Assembly (NCBI RefSeq): GCF_000712135.1
Contig: NZ_JOOE01000002.1
Location: 310,001-374,000 of the forward strand
Direction of reading: 5' to 3'
DNA from: Sphingomonas sp. UNC305MFCol5.2
GTDB taxonomy: Bacteria; Pseudomonadota; Alphaproteobacteria; Sphingomonadales; Sphingomonadaceae
Length of the DNA: 64,000 nucleotides
Position 1 is the stretch's first letter. Every line of letters begins with the position of its first letter. Positions 1 through 8,003 of this stretch are shown here, in pieces. Both the position numbers and the translations under genes were made by a program. The notes beneath the pieces were generated by a model. That model searched no databases, had not been told where the DNA came from, and was given only the letters and a program-made list of their open reading frames with translations.

Positions 1-2
1 TC

Positions 3-572
3 GATAACGAGAAATATGACGGCTATTTCCGCGACCAGTGCGTCTGGCGCCCCGAGATCAACATCGAGGACACGATGAACGTGATCGTCGGCTATTCGGG
101 CGGGACGACGCTCAGCTACAGCCTCAATGCGTTCAATGCGTGGGAGGGCTATCACATCGCCTTCAACGGCACGAAAGGCCGCCTCGAGCACAGCCTGGTC
201 GAACAGGCGGGAGTCGCCGGCGCGAGCAATCAGGACGAAGGCGACCGGATCAAGACTCGAATCGTGCCGATGCGCGGCAATCCCCGCGACATCGTCCCCG
301 CGACCGGCGCGGGCGGACATGGCGGCGGCGACGCGGTGATGCTCGCCGATATCTTCGATCCGAACGCACCGAAGGACCCGCTGCTGCGCTCGGCGGACGA
401 GCGCGGCGGCGCCGCGTCGATCCTGATCGGAATCGCCGCCAATCGCTGTTTCGAGACGGGCAAGCCGGTGAAAATCGGCGAGCTGGTGACGGGGCTCGAC
501 TGGCCGGATTATCCGAAGATGCCGGGGCACAAGGATCCCGTGGCGCAGCCGCCACGGATGCAACGGGCCTAG
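3..572 (+). CDS. Gfo/Idh/MocA-type oxidoreductase, C-terminal part
   Basis: The reading frame is open from base 3 to a TAG at 570-572, so the N-terminal NAD(P)-binding half lies outside the window. The visible 189 residues contain ETMNVIV-like beta-strand segments, a long loop with GGHGGGD (around base 320), and a tail reading CFETGKPVKIGELV. This is the usual end of the alpha/beta C-terminal domain of Gfo/Idh/MocA dehydrogenases, where a late [ST]GKPV segment is typical. The substrate cannot be told without the N-terminal half. The gene lies next to an L-fucose module on the same strand as the fuconate dehydratase, so a role in deoxysugar or glycoside oxidation is possible but is inference. 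Family call is moderately sure, substrate unknown. Confidence 0.7.
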   Translation, partial: DNEKYDGYFRDQCVWRPEINIEDTMNVIVGYSGGTTLSYSLNAFNAWEGYHIAFNGTKGRLEHSLVEQAGVAGASNQDEGDRIKTRIVPMRGNPRDIVPATGAGGHGGGDAVMLADIFDPNAPKDPLLRSADERGGAASILIGIAANRCFETGKPVKIGELVTGLDWPDYPKMPGHKDPVAQPPRMQRA

Positions 573-624
573 GTTAGGCTTGGGCTGACCAGCCTGCGCA
601 TATGTCGTCACCCGCGAAGGCGGA

Positions 625-668
625 GGGGAGGTGACGGTTCTTCATATGGCAGCCGCCATCACCTCCCC
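625..668 (+). terminator. Hairpin downstream of the oxidoreductase
   Basis: GGGGAGGTGA at 625-634 is the perfect reverse complement of TCACCTCCCC at 659-668, with a 24-base loop. It starts 53 bases after the oxidoreductase stop. There is no T-run, so it is either a factor-dependent terminator or mRNA-stabilising hairpin, or a member of the GC-rich palindromic repeats seen elsewhere in the window. Confidence 0.45.
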
Positions 669-984
669 GGCCCGGCGCAGCCGATGGCCTCAGGGTGGGA
701 AGGATCGTCTGGAACCACACCGGGATTTCCCCGCCGAGGCTGGAAAGTCCGCGCCAAGGAATCCGCCCGCTGCCCTAGATTGTCCCGTTACGGGGATTCT
801 CCGTACTGGCCGCGAGACGCATTCAGGAGTATGCAGGTTAGGCTCCGGAGGGTTCCCCCCTAAGGGGTGCGGTCGGGCGGCGTTTAACTCCCTTTTCCGC
901 CGCCCGGCCGTCCTTCGGCAGCCGACAAGCCCGTCCCGCATTGGCATGAAACTCCGCGTCCCGGACACTTCACCGGCGCGCGGT

Positions 985-1135
985 CGTGCGATTTCCAGCC
1001 ATTCGCCGTAGCTTGCGGCAAGATCAACGGTCGACCAGTCGACTCCGCCCGAACGCTCGCCCATGCATCGGCGATCATCACAGTTTCGGTAATTCGCCTC
1101 GAACATCAGTAAGGCGCTGTCGAGTCGATCGCCCG
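985..1135 (-). pseudogene. Possible frameshifted remnant of an oxidoreductase-like C-terminus
   Basis: On the minus strand one frame reads DRLDSALLMFEANYRN and, after a +1 shift at about 1082, the next frame reads VMIADAWASVRAESTGRPLI. Joined, they look like the terminal helix and STGRP tail of Gfo/Idh-type dehydrogenases. The piece directly follows the permease stop on the same strand. It has no start, no N-terminal half and no ribosome site, so it would be a decayed fragment. This is a pattern judgement on about 40 residues and could be chance. Confidence 0.3.
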
Positions 1136-1182
1136 TTTCTGCGAGTCGAAATGATCCCAGTCGGGCCTTGGCGCATGACGGA

Positions 1183-2484
1183 TCACATCCGCAGCGTCCT
1201 CGCCCGCAATGCGAACGCCATGACGACGAGGAAGCAGGTGGCCGGCACCAGCATCGCCCATAGGATCGAACCGCTCGTATCCGAGACATAGCCCATCGCC
1301 GCGGTCAGGACCGCCCCTCCGATGATCGCCATCACGAGCAAGGCCGCCGCCGATTTGGTGCGCGGCCCCAGCCCCGCCACCGATTCGGCGAAGATCGTCG
1401 GAAACATGATCGACATGAAGAAGCTGGTCGCGACGAGCGCCATGGTCCCGACGGTACCGCCCAGCGCAGTGGCGACGACGCACAAAAATGCCGAAATGCC
1501 GGCAAAGCCCGCGAGCAACGGCAGCGCCGCGATCCGGCCCATCAGCATGACACCGGTGAAGCGCCCGAGCATGAACAGCGCCAGCGAGATTGTGAGATAG
1601 CTGGCGGCGAGGTGCTCGTGGGTCCCCGGCACCGCGACCTGCGCATAGCGGATCAGATAGCTCCAGACCCCGACCTGCGCGCCCACATAGAAGAATTGCG
1701 CGACGACCCCGAACAGCAGCCGGCGTTCGCGCAGCAGCGAACGGAAATCCTCGAGTGCGCCGACGCCCTCGTCGACGTCGCTTTCGGTCGCCACGGGGGG
1801 AAATCGGACGACACGAATCAATATCGCCCAACCGATCACGATGAGGCCGATGATGAGATAGGGAACCTGTACCGAGGACGCCTCGCTCGCACGCCAGGCC
1901 GCCAGCGCGGCCGGCGCCATCGCCTGCTGCTGCTCGGGGGAGACCGTGACGCCCGACAGGATGAACTGGCTGCCGAGCACGACGCCGGTGATCGACCCCA
2001 GCGGATTGAAGGCCTGAGCCAGATTGAGACGCCGTGACGCGGTCTCTTCCCGCCCGAGCCGCGCGATCAGCGGGTTGGCCGAGGTCTCCAGAAAGGCGAG
2101 CCCGCTGGCGATCACGAACAATGCGGCGAGGAAGAAGGGATAGCTTTGTGCGCCGGCGGCCGGCCAGAACAGGAAAGCGCCGAGCGCGTAGAGTCCCAGC
2201 CCGGTCAGCACGGCGGCGCGATACCCCTTGGCGCGCATGAACAAGGCGGCGGGAATCGCGAGGCAGAAATAGCCGAGATAGAAAGCGGACTGGACGAGCC
2301 CCGCCTGCAGGTCGCTCAGCGTGAACAGCTTCTTGAAGTGCGCGATCAGCACATCGTTCAGGTTGTTCGCGACGCCCCAGAGGAAGAACAAGGCGACGAT
2401 CAATATCACCGGGAGCAGCCTGGCGACGGTGCGGCCGCCGAGCGGGAGTTCCGCCGACGCAGTAAGTGGAGCTTGGGCTTCCAT
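1183..2484 (-). CDS. fucP: FucP-family L-fucose:H+ symporter-like MFS permease
   Basis: Predicted 433-residue inner-membrane carrier with about twelve hydrophobic segments. Near the N-terminus it carries FFLWGVANNLNDVLIAHFKK, a hallmark of FucP-type sugar/H+ symporters. ANPLIARLG follows TM4, and SIMFPTIF lies in the second half, as in the family. The chosen ATG at 2484 has GGAGAG ten bases upstream; the ATG at 2493 is too close to that site, and longer N-termini are unsupported. It is divergent from an IclR regulator across 161 bp and sits beside an aldo/keto reductase, a mutarotase and L-fuconate dehydratase, so L-fucose is the likely substrate by context. A related sugar cannot be excluded. 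Confidence 0.85.
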   Translation of the reverse strand: MEAQAPLTASAELPLGGRTVARLLPVILIVALFFLWGVANNLNDVLIAHFKKLFTLSDLQAGLVQSAFYLGYFCLAIPAALFMRAKGYRAAVLTGLGLYALGAFLFWPAAGAQSYPFFLAALFVIASGLAFLETSANPLIARLGREETASRRLNLAQAFNPLGSITGVVLGSQFILSGVTVSPEQQQAMAPAALAAWRASEASSVQVPYLIIGLIVIGWAILIRVVRFPPVATESDVDEGVGALEDFRSLLRERRLLFGVVAQFFYVGAQVGVWSYLIRYAQVAVPGTHEHLAASYLTISLALFMLGRFTGVMLMGRIAALPLLAGFAGISAFLCVVATALGGTVGTMALVATSFFMSIMFPTIFAESVAGLGPRTKSAAALLVMAIIGGAVLTAAMGYVSDTSGSILWAMLVPATCFLVVMAFALRARTLRM

Positions 2485-2526
2485 GTGGCGCATTCTCTCC
2501 TGCAGGGCTCTCTCCGGAGCTTGCAC

Positions 2527-2556
2527 ATATAAAAACGCTTTCGCAGACGAATGCAA
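2527..2556 (-). promoter_or_regulatory. Candidate promoter of the FucP-like permease
   Basis: Read on the minus strand, TTGCAT (2551-2556) and TTATAT (2527-2532) are 18 bases apart. The spacer contains GAAAGCGTTTT, a near-palindrome with a central CG as in LacI-family operators. It lies in the divergent interval shared with the IclR gene, so it could also be where that regulator acts. Confidence 0.35.
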
Positions 2557-2645
2557 CTTTCCAACGCGCCGCCTGTGCGCTCCGTCTTCATTCCGGAGCC
2601 CGCAACAGATACACGGTGCGGGCAAGAACGCCATGAGGGGGTGCC

Positions 2646-3437
2646 GTGAAGAAGGTCGCTGAAGAGAAAAGCGAGATCGACTCGCGTTATCGGGCCCCCG
2701 CGCTCGAAAAAGGGATCGACGTTCTCGAGCTGCTCGCGACCGAGGCGCGGCCGATGACCCTGACGGCGATCGTCAACCGGCTCGAGCGCTCGCACGGCGA
2801 GCTGTTCCGCATGGTCCAGGTGCTCGAATTCCGCGGCTATATCGAGCAGGATCCGTCGAACGAGGGCTATCGGCTGACCGACCGGCTCTTCTCGCTCGGC
2901 ATGCAACAGCCGCGCACGCGCAACCTGATCGAGGCGGCGCTGCCGGTGATGCGCCAGCTCGCGTCGAGCGTGGGCCAATCGTGCCATCTGGCGCTGCATA
3001 CGCAGGGCGAGATGGTGGTGGTGGCACGGATGGAGTCGAGCGAGCAGCTCGGCTTCTCGGTGCGCGTCGGCTATCGTCGGCCGCTGGTCCAGGCGGCGTC
3101 GGGGATGGTGCTCTATGCCTTCCAGCCCGAGGATGTGCGCCGCCGCTGGGAGAGCCTGCTCAACCCGCAGCTTCCGGAAACGGAGCTGGCGGCGTTCCGC
3201 GCGCATGCCGACGAGATCCGCGAGCGCGAGGTCGAGCTCACGCCGAGCAAGTTCGTCGCGGGAGTCACCGACATCTCGGCTCCGGTGATGCGCGGCGGGA
3301 TGGCGGCGGCGGCGCTCACCGTGCCCTATCTCAAGAAGCTCCAGCCTTCGATTTCGCCGAAGGAGACCGGCGAGCTGGTCCGGGTGGCCGCGGCCCAAAT
3401 CTCCGAGCAGCTCGTCGAAGGCGACAGCCGGGTCTGA
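2646..3437 (+). CDS. IclR-family transcriptional regulator
   Basis: A 263-residue protein with an N-terminal winged helix (about residues 15-80, with LEKGIDVLELL and LERSHGELFRMVQVLE as recognition region) and a C-terminal IclR effector domain (about 95-260, containing SCHLALHTQGEMVVVARMES and ISAPVM). The GTG start at 2646 has GAGGGGG just upstream and is the only start with a good ribosome site. It is divergent from the FucP-like permease and convergent, 3 bp apart, with the aldo/keto reductase. It is the obvious candidate local regulator of the fucose genes, either repressor or activator; the effector is not known. Family call is secure, target by neighbourhood only. Confidence 0.9.
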   Translation: MKKVAEEKSEIDSRYRAPALEKGIDVLELLATEARPMTLTAIVNRLERSHGELFRMVQVLEFRGYIEQDPSNEGYRLTDRLFSLGMQQPRTRNLIEAALPVMRQLASSVGQSCHLALHTQGEMVVVARMESSEQLGFSVRVGYRRPLVQAASGMVLYAFQPEDVRRRWESLLNPQLPETELAAFRAHADEIREREVELTPSKFVAGVTDISAPVMRGGMAAAALTVPYLKKLQPSISPKETGELVRVAAAQISEQLVEGDSRV

Positions 3438-3440
3438 GGG

Positions 3441-4472
3441 TCAGGCGGTCCCGCCGCGAGTTTCGGACGGGACCGGTGCGTCCATGCGCAGCAGCCCCTC
3501 CTGCTTGAGTTCGGCCCAGAGCTGCGCGGGTATCGGCGCGCCGTAACGCGCGACGGTTTCGGCGACCTCGGTCAGGCTCGCCAGCCCGGGTACCACGCTC
3601 GTAACCGCCGGGTGCGCGAGCACGAACTGGAGCGCCGCGGCACCGAGCGCGACTTGATGGCGCGCGCAGACCGCTTCGATCCGGCGGGCCTTTTCGAGCA
3701 CCAGCGCCGGGGCCGCCGCATAGTCGTAACGCGTGCCGGCGCGCGGAGTCTGACCCGCCAGAATGCCGCTATTATAGGGACCACCGACGACCACGCCGGT
3801 GCCGGAGGCCGCGCATCGCGGCAACAACACATCGAGCGCGCCTTGTTCGAGCAACGTGTAGCGACCGGCGAGGAGGATCAGATCGAGCGGGCCGCGGTCG
3901 AGCAACTCGAGTGCGACTTCGCATTCGTTGACGCCGATCCCGAACGCGGTGATCGTGCCTTCCACGCGCAGCCGTTCGAGCGCGCGCAACCCGCCGCCGG
4001 CCAACTCGGCCATCCGATCCGCGTGACGATCGCCGTGGGTCAGTCGGCCGATGTCATGGACGAGCAGAATGTCGACCCGGTCCATGCCGAGCCGGGCAAG
4101 GCTTGCCTCGTGCGAGCGCAAGACGCCGTCGTACGAATAGTCATAGACCGGCTCATAGGGTTCGGCGGAGCGAAAGCCGTGGCGCTCCTCCGGGAGCGGC
4201 CCGTCCGCCGGTACGAGCAACCGGCCGACCTTGGTCGAGACGACCACCCCGTCGGCTGCGCGAAGCGCTGTCCCCAGCCGCTTCTCGGCGAGACCGAAGC
4301 CGTAATAGGGCGCCGTATCGGCATAACGCATGCCGGCCGCGAGCGCCGCAGCGACGGTGGCGGCGGCATCCTCGTCGGAGACCGCGCGATACAGGTTGCC
4401 GAGCGTCGCGGTGCCGAACCCCAGCTCGGAAAGCTGCATGCCGCTGCCCGGCAGGCGCCGGGTCGCGATCAT
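3441..4472 (-). CDS. Aldo/keto reductase, probable L-fucose 1-dehydrogenase
   Basis: A 343-residue (alpha/beta)8 aldo/keto reductase. The catalytic tetrad is visible as D52 and Y57 (ADTAPYYGFG), K81 (VVVSTKVGR) and H139 (ILLVHDIGR). The sequence resembles the pyridoxal 4-dehydrogenase / D-threo-aldose (L-fucose) 1-dehydrogenase branch, including YGFGLAEKRLG and the GGPYNSGIL segment. Its ATG overlaps the stop of the mutarotase gene by four bases (ATGA), implying one transcript. With FucD nearby, the likely reaction is NAD(P)-dependent oxidation of L-fucopyranose to L-fuconolactone, the first step of the non-phosphorylating route. The cofactor and exact sugar are inference. Confidence 0.8.
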   Translation of the reverse strand: MIATRRLPGSGMQLSELGFGTATLGNLYRAVSDEDAAATVAAALAAGMRYADTAPYYGFGLAEKRLGTALRAADGVVVSTKVGRLLVPADGPLPEERHGFRSAEPYEPVYDYSYDGVLRSHEASLARLGMDRVDILLVHDIGRLTHGDRHADRMAELAGGGLRALERLRVEGTITAFGIGVNECEVALELLDRGPLDLILLAGRYTLLEQGALDVLLPRCAASGTGVVVGGPYNSGILAGQTPRAGTRYDYAAAPALVLEKARRIEAVCARHQVALGAAALQFVLAHPAVTSVVPGLASLTEVAETVARYGAPIPAQLWAELKQEGLLRMDAPVPSETRGGTA

Positions 4473-4798
4473 TGTGTATCGCCGAATTCGAAGATGCGTT
4501 GCATCGGCACCCATTTCTCGCCCGGCGCGGCGTGCGGCAATGCCCGCTGAAAGCGCCACATCAGCGTCTCCCATTCGGCGATCTCGGCGGGGGCCTCGAC
4601 TGCGCGGGGATAGTCGTCGGCGACTTCGGTGATCATCACCATGCGATCGCCGGTCCGCCAGATCTCCATCGACTCGATGCCTTGCGCACGGATATGATCG
4701 AGGACCACCGGCCAGACCGCGCCCGGGGCATGGCGCGCCTCGTAGTCGGCGATCAGCGCTGCGTCGTCGATCAGATCGAGCGCGAAACAGTGCCGCAT
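4469..4798 (-). CDS. L-rhamnose/L-fucose mutarotase family protein
   Basis: A 109-residue protein of the RhaM (DUF718) dimeric alpha/beta fold, matching the usual family length of about 105-110. It has the start MRHCFALDL, the conserved RHAPGAVWP segment with H23 and W29 in the positions of the family active site, and the closing WVPMQRIFEF. It would interconvert alpha and beta anomers of a 6-deoxysugar before oxidation. It is the first gene of a two-gene operon with the aldo/keto reductase. In this setting L-fucose is more likely than L-rhamnose, because the neighbouring dehydratase is FucD-like and no rhamnose catabolic enzyme is present. The family is sure, the sugar is inferred. Confidence 0.85.
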   Translation of the reverse strand: MRHCFALDLIDDAALIADYEARHAPGAVWPVVLDHIRAQGIESMEIWRTGDRMVMITEVADDYPRAVEAPAEIAEWETLMWRFQRALPHAAPGEKWVPMQRIFEFGDTQ

Positions 4799-5030
4799 TA
4801 TCCTTATCCTCCCATTCGCCGATTTCAGTGTTCGGTTTCGTCTCCATGTCCCTTAACACAACAGGAAACTTGCGCCACACACAATTCCCACCTATGAAAA
4901 TCATACTCATCTGCAAACACGCAGTGGCGTCGCTCGGACGATCGGGCCGCGCAGGAAAGGCAGCAAAACCGATGATCGAGAGGGCACGCACGACGAGCCG
5001 GCAGACGCCGCGGGAACCGGTTTCCGCGCG

Positions 5031-6347
5031 ATGACCAGCATTCGTAGATTGCGCGTGCTCGACGTCCGCTTCCCGACGTCGCAGATGCTCGACGGGTCGG
5101 ACGCGATGAACCCCGATCCGGACTATTCGGCGGCCTATTGCATCCTCGAGACCGACGATCCCGCTCTCGAAGGCCATGGCCTGACCTTCACGATCGGGCG
5201 CGGCAACGACGTGGTCTGCGCGGCGATCGAGGCGCTGGCCCCGCTGATCGAAGGGCTCGAGCTCGACTGGATCCGCGAAAACGGCGCGCGTTTTTGGCGG
5301 CACATCACGGGCGACAGCCAATTGCGCTGGATCGGCCCCGAAAAGGGCGTGATCCATCTCGCCACCGGTGCGGTGGTCAATGCGGTGTGGGACCTGCTCG
5401 CCAAGGCGGCGGGCAAGCCGCTGTGGCAGCTGATCGGCGAGATGTCCCCGGCCGAGCTGATCGGGCTGATCGACTTTCGCTACATCACCGACTGCATCAC
5501 TCCCGAGGAAGGACTGGCGCTGCTGGAGACGCGCGCGGCGGGCAAGGCGGAGCGCGTCGCGGCGCTGCGCGACAAAGGCTATCCGGCCTACACCACTTCG
5601 GCGGGCTGGCTGGGCTATTCGGACGCCAAGCTCGAACGGCTGTGCCGCGAGGCAGTGGCAGAGGGCTTCGATCATGTGAAGTTGAAGGTCGGGCAATCGG
5701 TCGAGGACGATATCCGCCGCGTGGCGATCGCGCGCCGGGTGCTGGGCCCCGAGCGAAAGCTGATGATCGACGCGAACCAGGTCTGGGAAGTCGACCAGGC
5801 GATCCGGCATCTCGGCGCCCTCGCTTTCGCCAATCCCTGGTTCATCGAAGAGCCGACCAGCCCCGACGATGTCGAGGGGCATCGCGCGATTCGCGAGGCA
5901 GTGGCGCCGCTCCGCGTCGCGACCGGCGAGATGTGCCAGAACCGGGTGGTCTTCAAGCAGTTCATCATGCGCGGCGCGATCGACGTGGTGCAGATCGACG
6001 CGTGCCGGCTGGGCGGCGTCAACGAAGTACTGGCCGTTCTGCTGATGGCTGCGAAATACGATCTGCCGGTGTGCCCGCATGCCGGCGGCGTCGGGCTGTG
6101 CGAATATGTCCAGCACCTCGCGATGATCGACTATCTCTGCTTCGCGGGCACGACGGACGGGCGCGTGATCGAATTTGTCGACCACCTCCACGAACATTTC
6201 CTGCATCCGTGCATAGTGGAAAACGGCGCCTATCGCGCGCCGACCGCACCAGGCTTCTCGATCGAGATGAAGGCGTCGAGCCTCGCGACTTTCGACCATC
6301 GCAAGCAAGCGGCGCGGGCGCCGATGGCGGCGGACGCAGCCGAATAA
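5031..6347 (+). CDS. fucD: L-fuconate dehydratase
   Basis: A 438-residue enolase-superfamily enzyme, collinear with the characterised Xanthomonas L-fuconate dehydratase. Visible active-site residues are the KxK pair K217/K219 (VKLKVG), metal ligands D247 (MIDANQ), E273/E274 (WFIEEP) and E300 (ATGEMCQN), and the catalytic H350 (CPHAGGVGL). It removes water from L-fuconate to give 2-keto-3-deoxy-L-fuconate in the cytoplasm. It is divergent from the mutarotase/aldo-keto reductase operon across a 232-bp interval that should hold both promoters. The lactonase and the later 2-keto-3-deoxyfuconate dehydrogenase are not in the window. Functional call is strong because every catalytic position is present. 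Confidence 0.93.
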   Translation: MTSIRRLRVLDVRFPTSQMLDGSDAMNPDPDYSAAYCILETDDPALEGHGLTFTIGRGNDVVCAAIEALAPLIEGLELDWIRENGARFWRHITGDSQLRWIGPEKGVIHLATGAVVNAVWDLLAKAAGKPLWQLIGEMSPAELIGLIDFRYITDCITPEEGLALLETRAAGKAERVAALRDKGYPAYTTSAGWLGYSDAKLERLCREAVAEGFDHVKLKVGQSVEDDIRRVAIARRVLGPERKLMIDANQVWEVDQAIRHLGALAFANPWFIEEPTSPDDVEGHRAIREAVAPLRVATGEMCQNRVVFKQFIMRGAIDVVQIDACRLGGVNEVLAVLLMAAKYDLPVCPHAGGVGLCEYVQHLAMIDYLCFAGTTDGRVIEFVDHLHEHFLHPCIVENGAYRAPTAPGFSIEMKASSLATFDHRKQAARAPMAADAAE

Positions 6348-6641
6348 GGGAAGATATCGATGAAGTAAGCGGCTGGCGGCGGGGCTTGGAAAGCCTCGTT
6401 GAAAGCGCCCTGGCATGCGTGTGTGACCTGGCTGCTAACGCTCCGATAGCGGACATACCGAAAGCCCCGCTGGTTTGGGCCAGGCTCGACCGCGCCGGCT
6501 CTTCTTCACGCGCCGTATCCCGACCCAAATACGGATTAACACTATGCCGGGGGGCTATGGCGTTCGCTTATCCGACAGGCTGTACGGTCGCCATCCACCG
6601 CGCCATAGCTATGGGTAATTGTCGCTGCCCCGAGGTTCCCG

Positions 6642-7832
6642 ATGAAAAAGCTCGTCCTGCTTGCCCTGCTCGCCGCCACGGCTTCCGCGGCCTCGTACGC
6701 GGCGCCCGGGGACGACAAGGACCTGCACAAGAAGCTGCTGACGCTCGATACGCATCTCGACACGCCGGCGCATTTCACCCGCCCCGGCTGGAGTTTCGGC
6801 GACCGGCACGATCATGCGACCGATCCGGTGCAGGTCGATCTCGGCCGGATGGACGCCGGCGACCTCGATGGCGGGTTCTTCGTGATCTACACTGCGTCGG
6901 GCCCGCTGACGCCCGAGGGCTATGCCGCCGCAAAGGCCTTCGCGCTCAAGCGCTCGGACGAGATCCACGCGACGTTCGCCAAATTCCCGGACCGGATCGG
7001 ATTGGCAACCAAGGCGAGCGACGCGGTGCGGCTCGACAAGGCAGGCAAGCGCTTCGGCTTCATCAGCATCGAGAACAGCTATCCGCTGGGCGAGGATCTG
7101 TCGCTGCTCGGCGAGTTCTACAAGCGCGGCGTACGGATGGCGTCACCGGTGCATTTCCGGAACAACCAGTTCGCGGATTCGGCGACCGACACGCCGAAAT
7201 GGAACGGCCTCAGCCCGCTGGGCAGGCAATGGGTCGCCGAGATGAACCGGCTGGGCATGGTGCTCGATGCCAGCCACGCCTCGGACGCGGTGCTCGACCA
7301 GATGATCGAATTGTCGAAGACACCGGTGATCCTTTCGCACAGCGGATCGAAGGCGATCTTCGATCATGCGCGCAACCTCGACGATGCGCGCCTGCGCAAG
7401 CTTGCCGCCTCGGGCGGGGCGATCTGCGCCAACGCCGCCTATCTCGGCAAATCGAACCCCAATGCCGAACGCTCGGAGATCGCCGACAAGCTCGAGGACG
7501 CCGCCAAGCTGGGGCTGACCACCGGGGAGGTTGCCGCGCTTACCCGGCGCCTGCGCGCGATCGAGGCGACGGCGCCGTCGCAGCAGGCCGATTTCGAAAC
7601 CTATATGCGGCTGGTGCTCCATCTGATCGACGTGGCGGGTGTCGACCATGTCTGCTTCGGCGCCGATTGGGACGGCGGCGGCGGCGTCCCCGGCTTCGAG
7701 GATATCGACGCGCTGCCCAAGGTTACCGCGCGGCTGCAGCAGGCGGGGTATTCGAGGACCGACATCGAGAAGATGTGGAGCGGCAACGTGCTGCGGCTGG
7801 TGCGCATCGCGGACGCGCGCAAGGGGCGATGA
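6642..7832 (+). CDS. Secreted membrane-dipeptidase family (M19) zinc peptidase
   Basis: A 396-residue protein with a signal peptide (MKKLVLLALLAATASAASYA, cleavage near A20/A21). The M19 binuclear zinc site is complete: H38 and D40 (LDTHLDTP), bridging E144 (ISIENSYP), H212 (DASHAS) and H233 (ILSHSG). GVDHVCFGADWDGGGG near the C-terminus is typical of the family. It is expected to hydrolyse dipeptides, possibly with D-residues or beta-lactam bonds, in the periplasm or at the envelope. GAGG lies seven bases before the ATG. It stands alone, convergent with the efflux operon, and has no obvious link to the fucose genes. Confidence 0.9.
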   Translation: MKKLVLLALLAATASAASYAAPGDDKDLHKKLLTLDTHLDTPAHFTRPGWSFGDRHDHATDPVQVDLGRMDAGDLDGGFFVIYTASGPLTPEGYAAAKAFALKRSDEIHATFAKFPDRIGLATKASDAVRLDKAGKRFGFISIENSYPLGEDLSLLGEFYKRGVRMASPVHFRNNQFADSATDTPKWNGLSPLGRQWVAEMNRLGMVLDASHASDAVLDQMIELSKTPVILSHSGSKAIFDHARNLDDARLRKLAASGGAICANAAYLGKSNPNAERSEIADKLEDAAKLGLTTGEVAALTRRLRAIEATAPSQQADFETYMRLVLHLIDVAGVDHVCFGADWDGGGGVPGFEDIDALPKVTARLQQAGYSRTDIEKMWSGNVLRLVRIADARKGR

Positions 7833-7839
7833 GTCAAAG

Positions 7840-7995
7840 CTCCCCTCCCTGCTCGCAGGGAGGGGCTGGGGGGTGGGTGTGCGCGTCTGCGCGCCTAAAA
7901 GACTCTCTCTGGCACCGCAGCACAAAGCGCCGGACGAGGCATCGAGCCTCGCCCGCCGCTACCCACCCCTAACCCCTCCCTAGAAGGGAGGGGAA
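7840..7995. repeat. Inverted pair of GC-rich hairpin elements between convergent genes
   Basis: The left element has CCCCTCCCT (7842-7850) pairing with AGGGAGGGG (7857-7865), followed by CTGGGGGGTGGG. The right element has CCACCCCTAA followed by CCCCTCCCT (7973-7981) pairing with AGGGAGGGG (7985-7993). The two elements are reverse complements of one another apart from a few bases. The arrangement is that of a paired palindromic (REP/BIME-like) unit and would also act as a two-way transcription barrier between the dipeptidase and the efflux operon. Confidence 0.75.
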
Positions 7996-8003
7996 TTATG
8001 TGG

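Larger units (their letters stand above)
573..1182. other. Gene-poor interval with hairpin and possible gene remnant
   Basis: This 610-bp stretch separates the oxidoreductase stop from the convergent permease stop. It holds a strong hairpin at 625-668 and a minus-strand protein-like remnant near 985-1135 (both listed separately). I see nothing convincing at 690-930; open frames there have arginine/proline-rich translations typical of GC-rich non-coding DNA. Confidence 0.6.

Noticed and set aside
690-1289. 199-codon minus-strand frame read as an intact gene
   Set aside because: It overlaps the permease C-terminus, has cysteine/arginine-rich unstructured translation and no ribosome site; only a short stretch looks protein-like and is reported as a possible remnant.
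4473-6416. N-terminal two thirds of a 991-codon minus-strand frame ahead of the aldo/keto reductase
   Set aside because: It runs antisense to L-fuconate dehydratase; only the part from 4472 down matches a protein family, and that part has its own ATG coupled to the mutarotase stop.
6348-6641. Short inverted repeat CTATGGCG/CGCCATAG (6555-6562 and 6601-6608) as a regulatory element
   Set aside because: Eight-base arms with a 38-base loop are expected by chance in this composition, and the position before the dipeptidase gives no further support.
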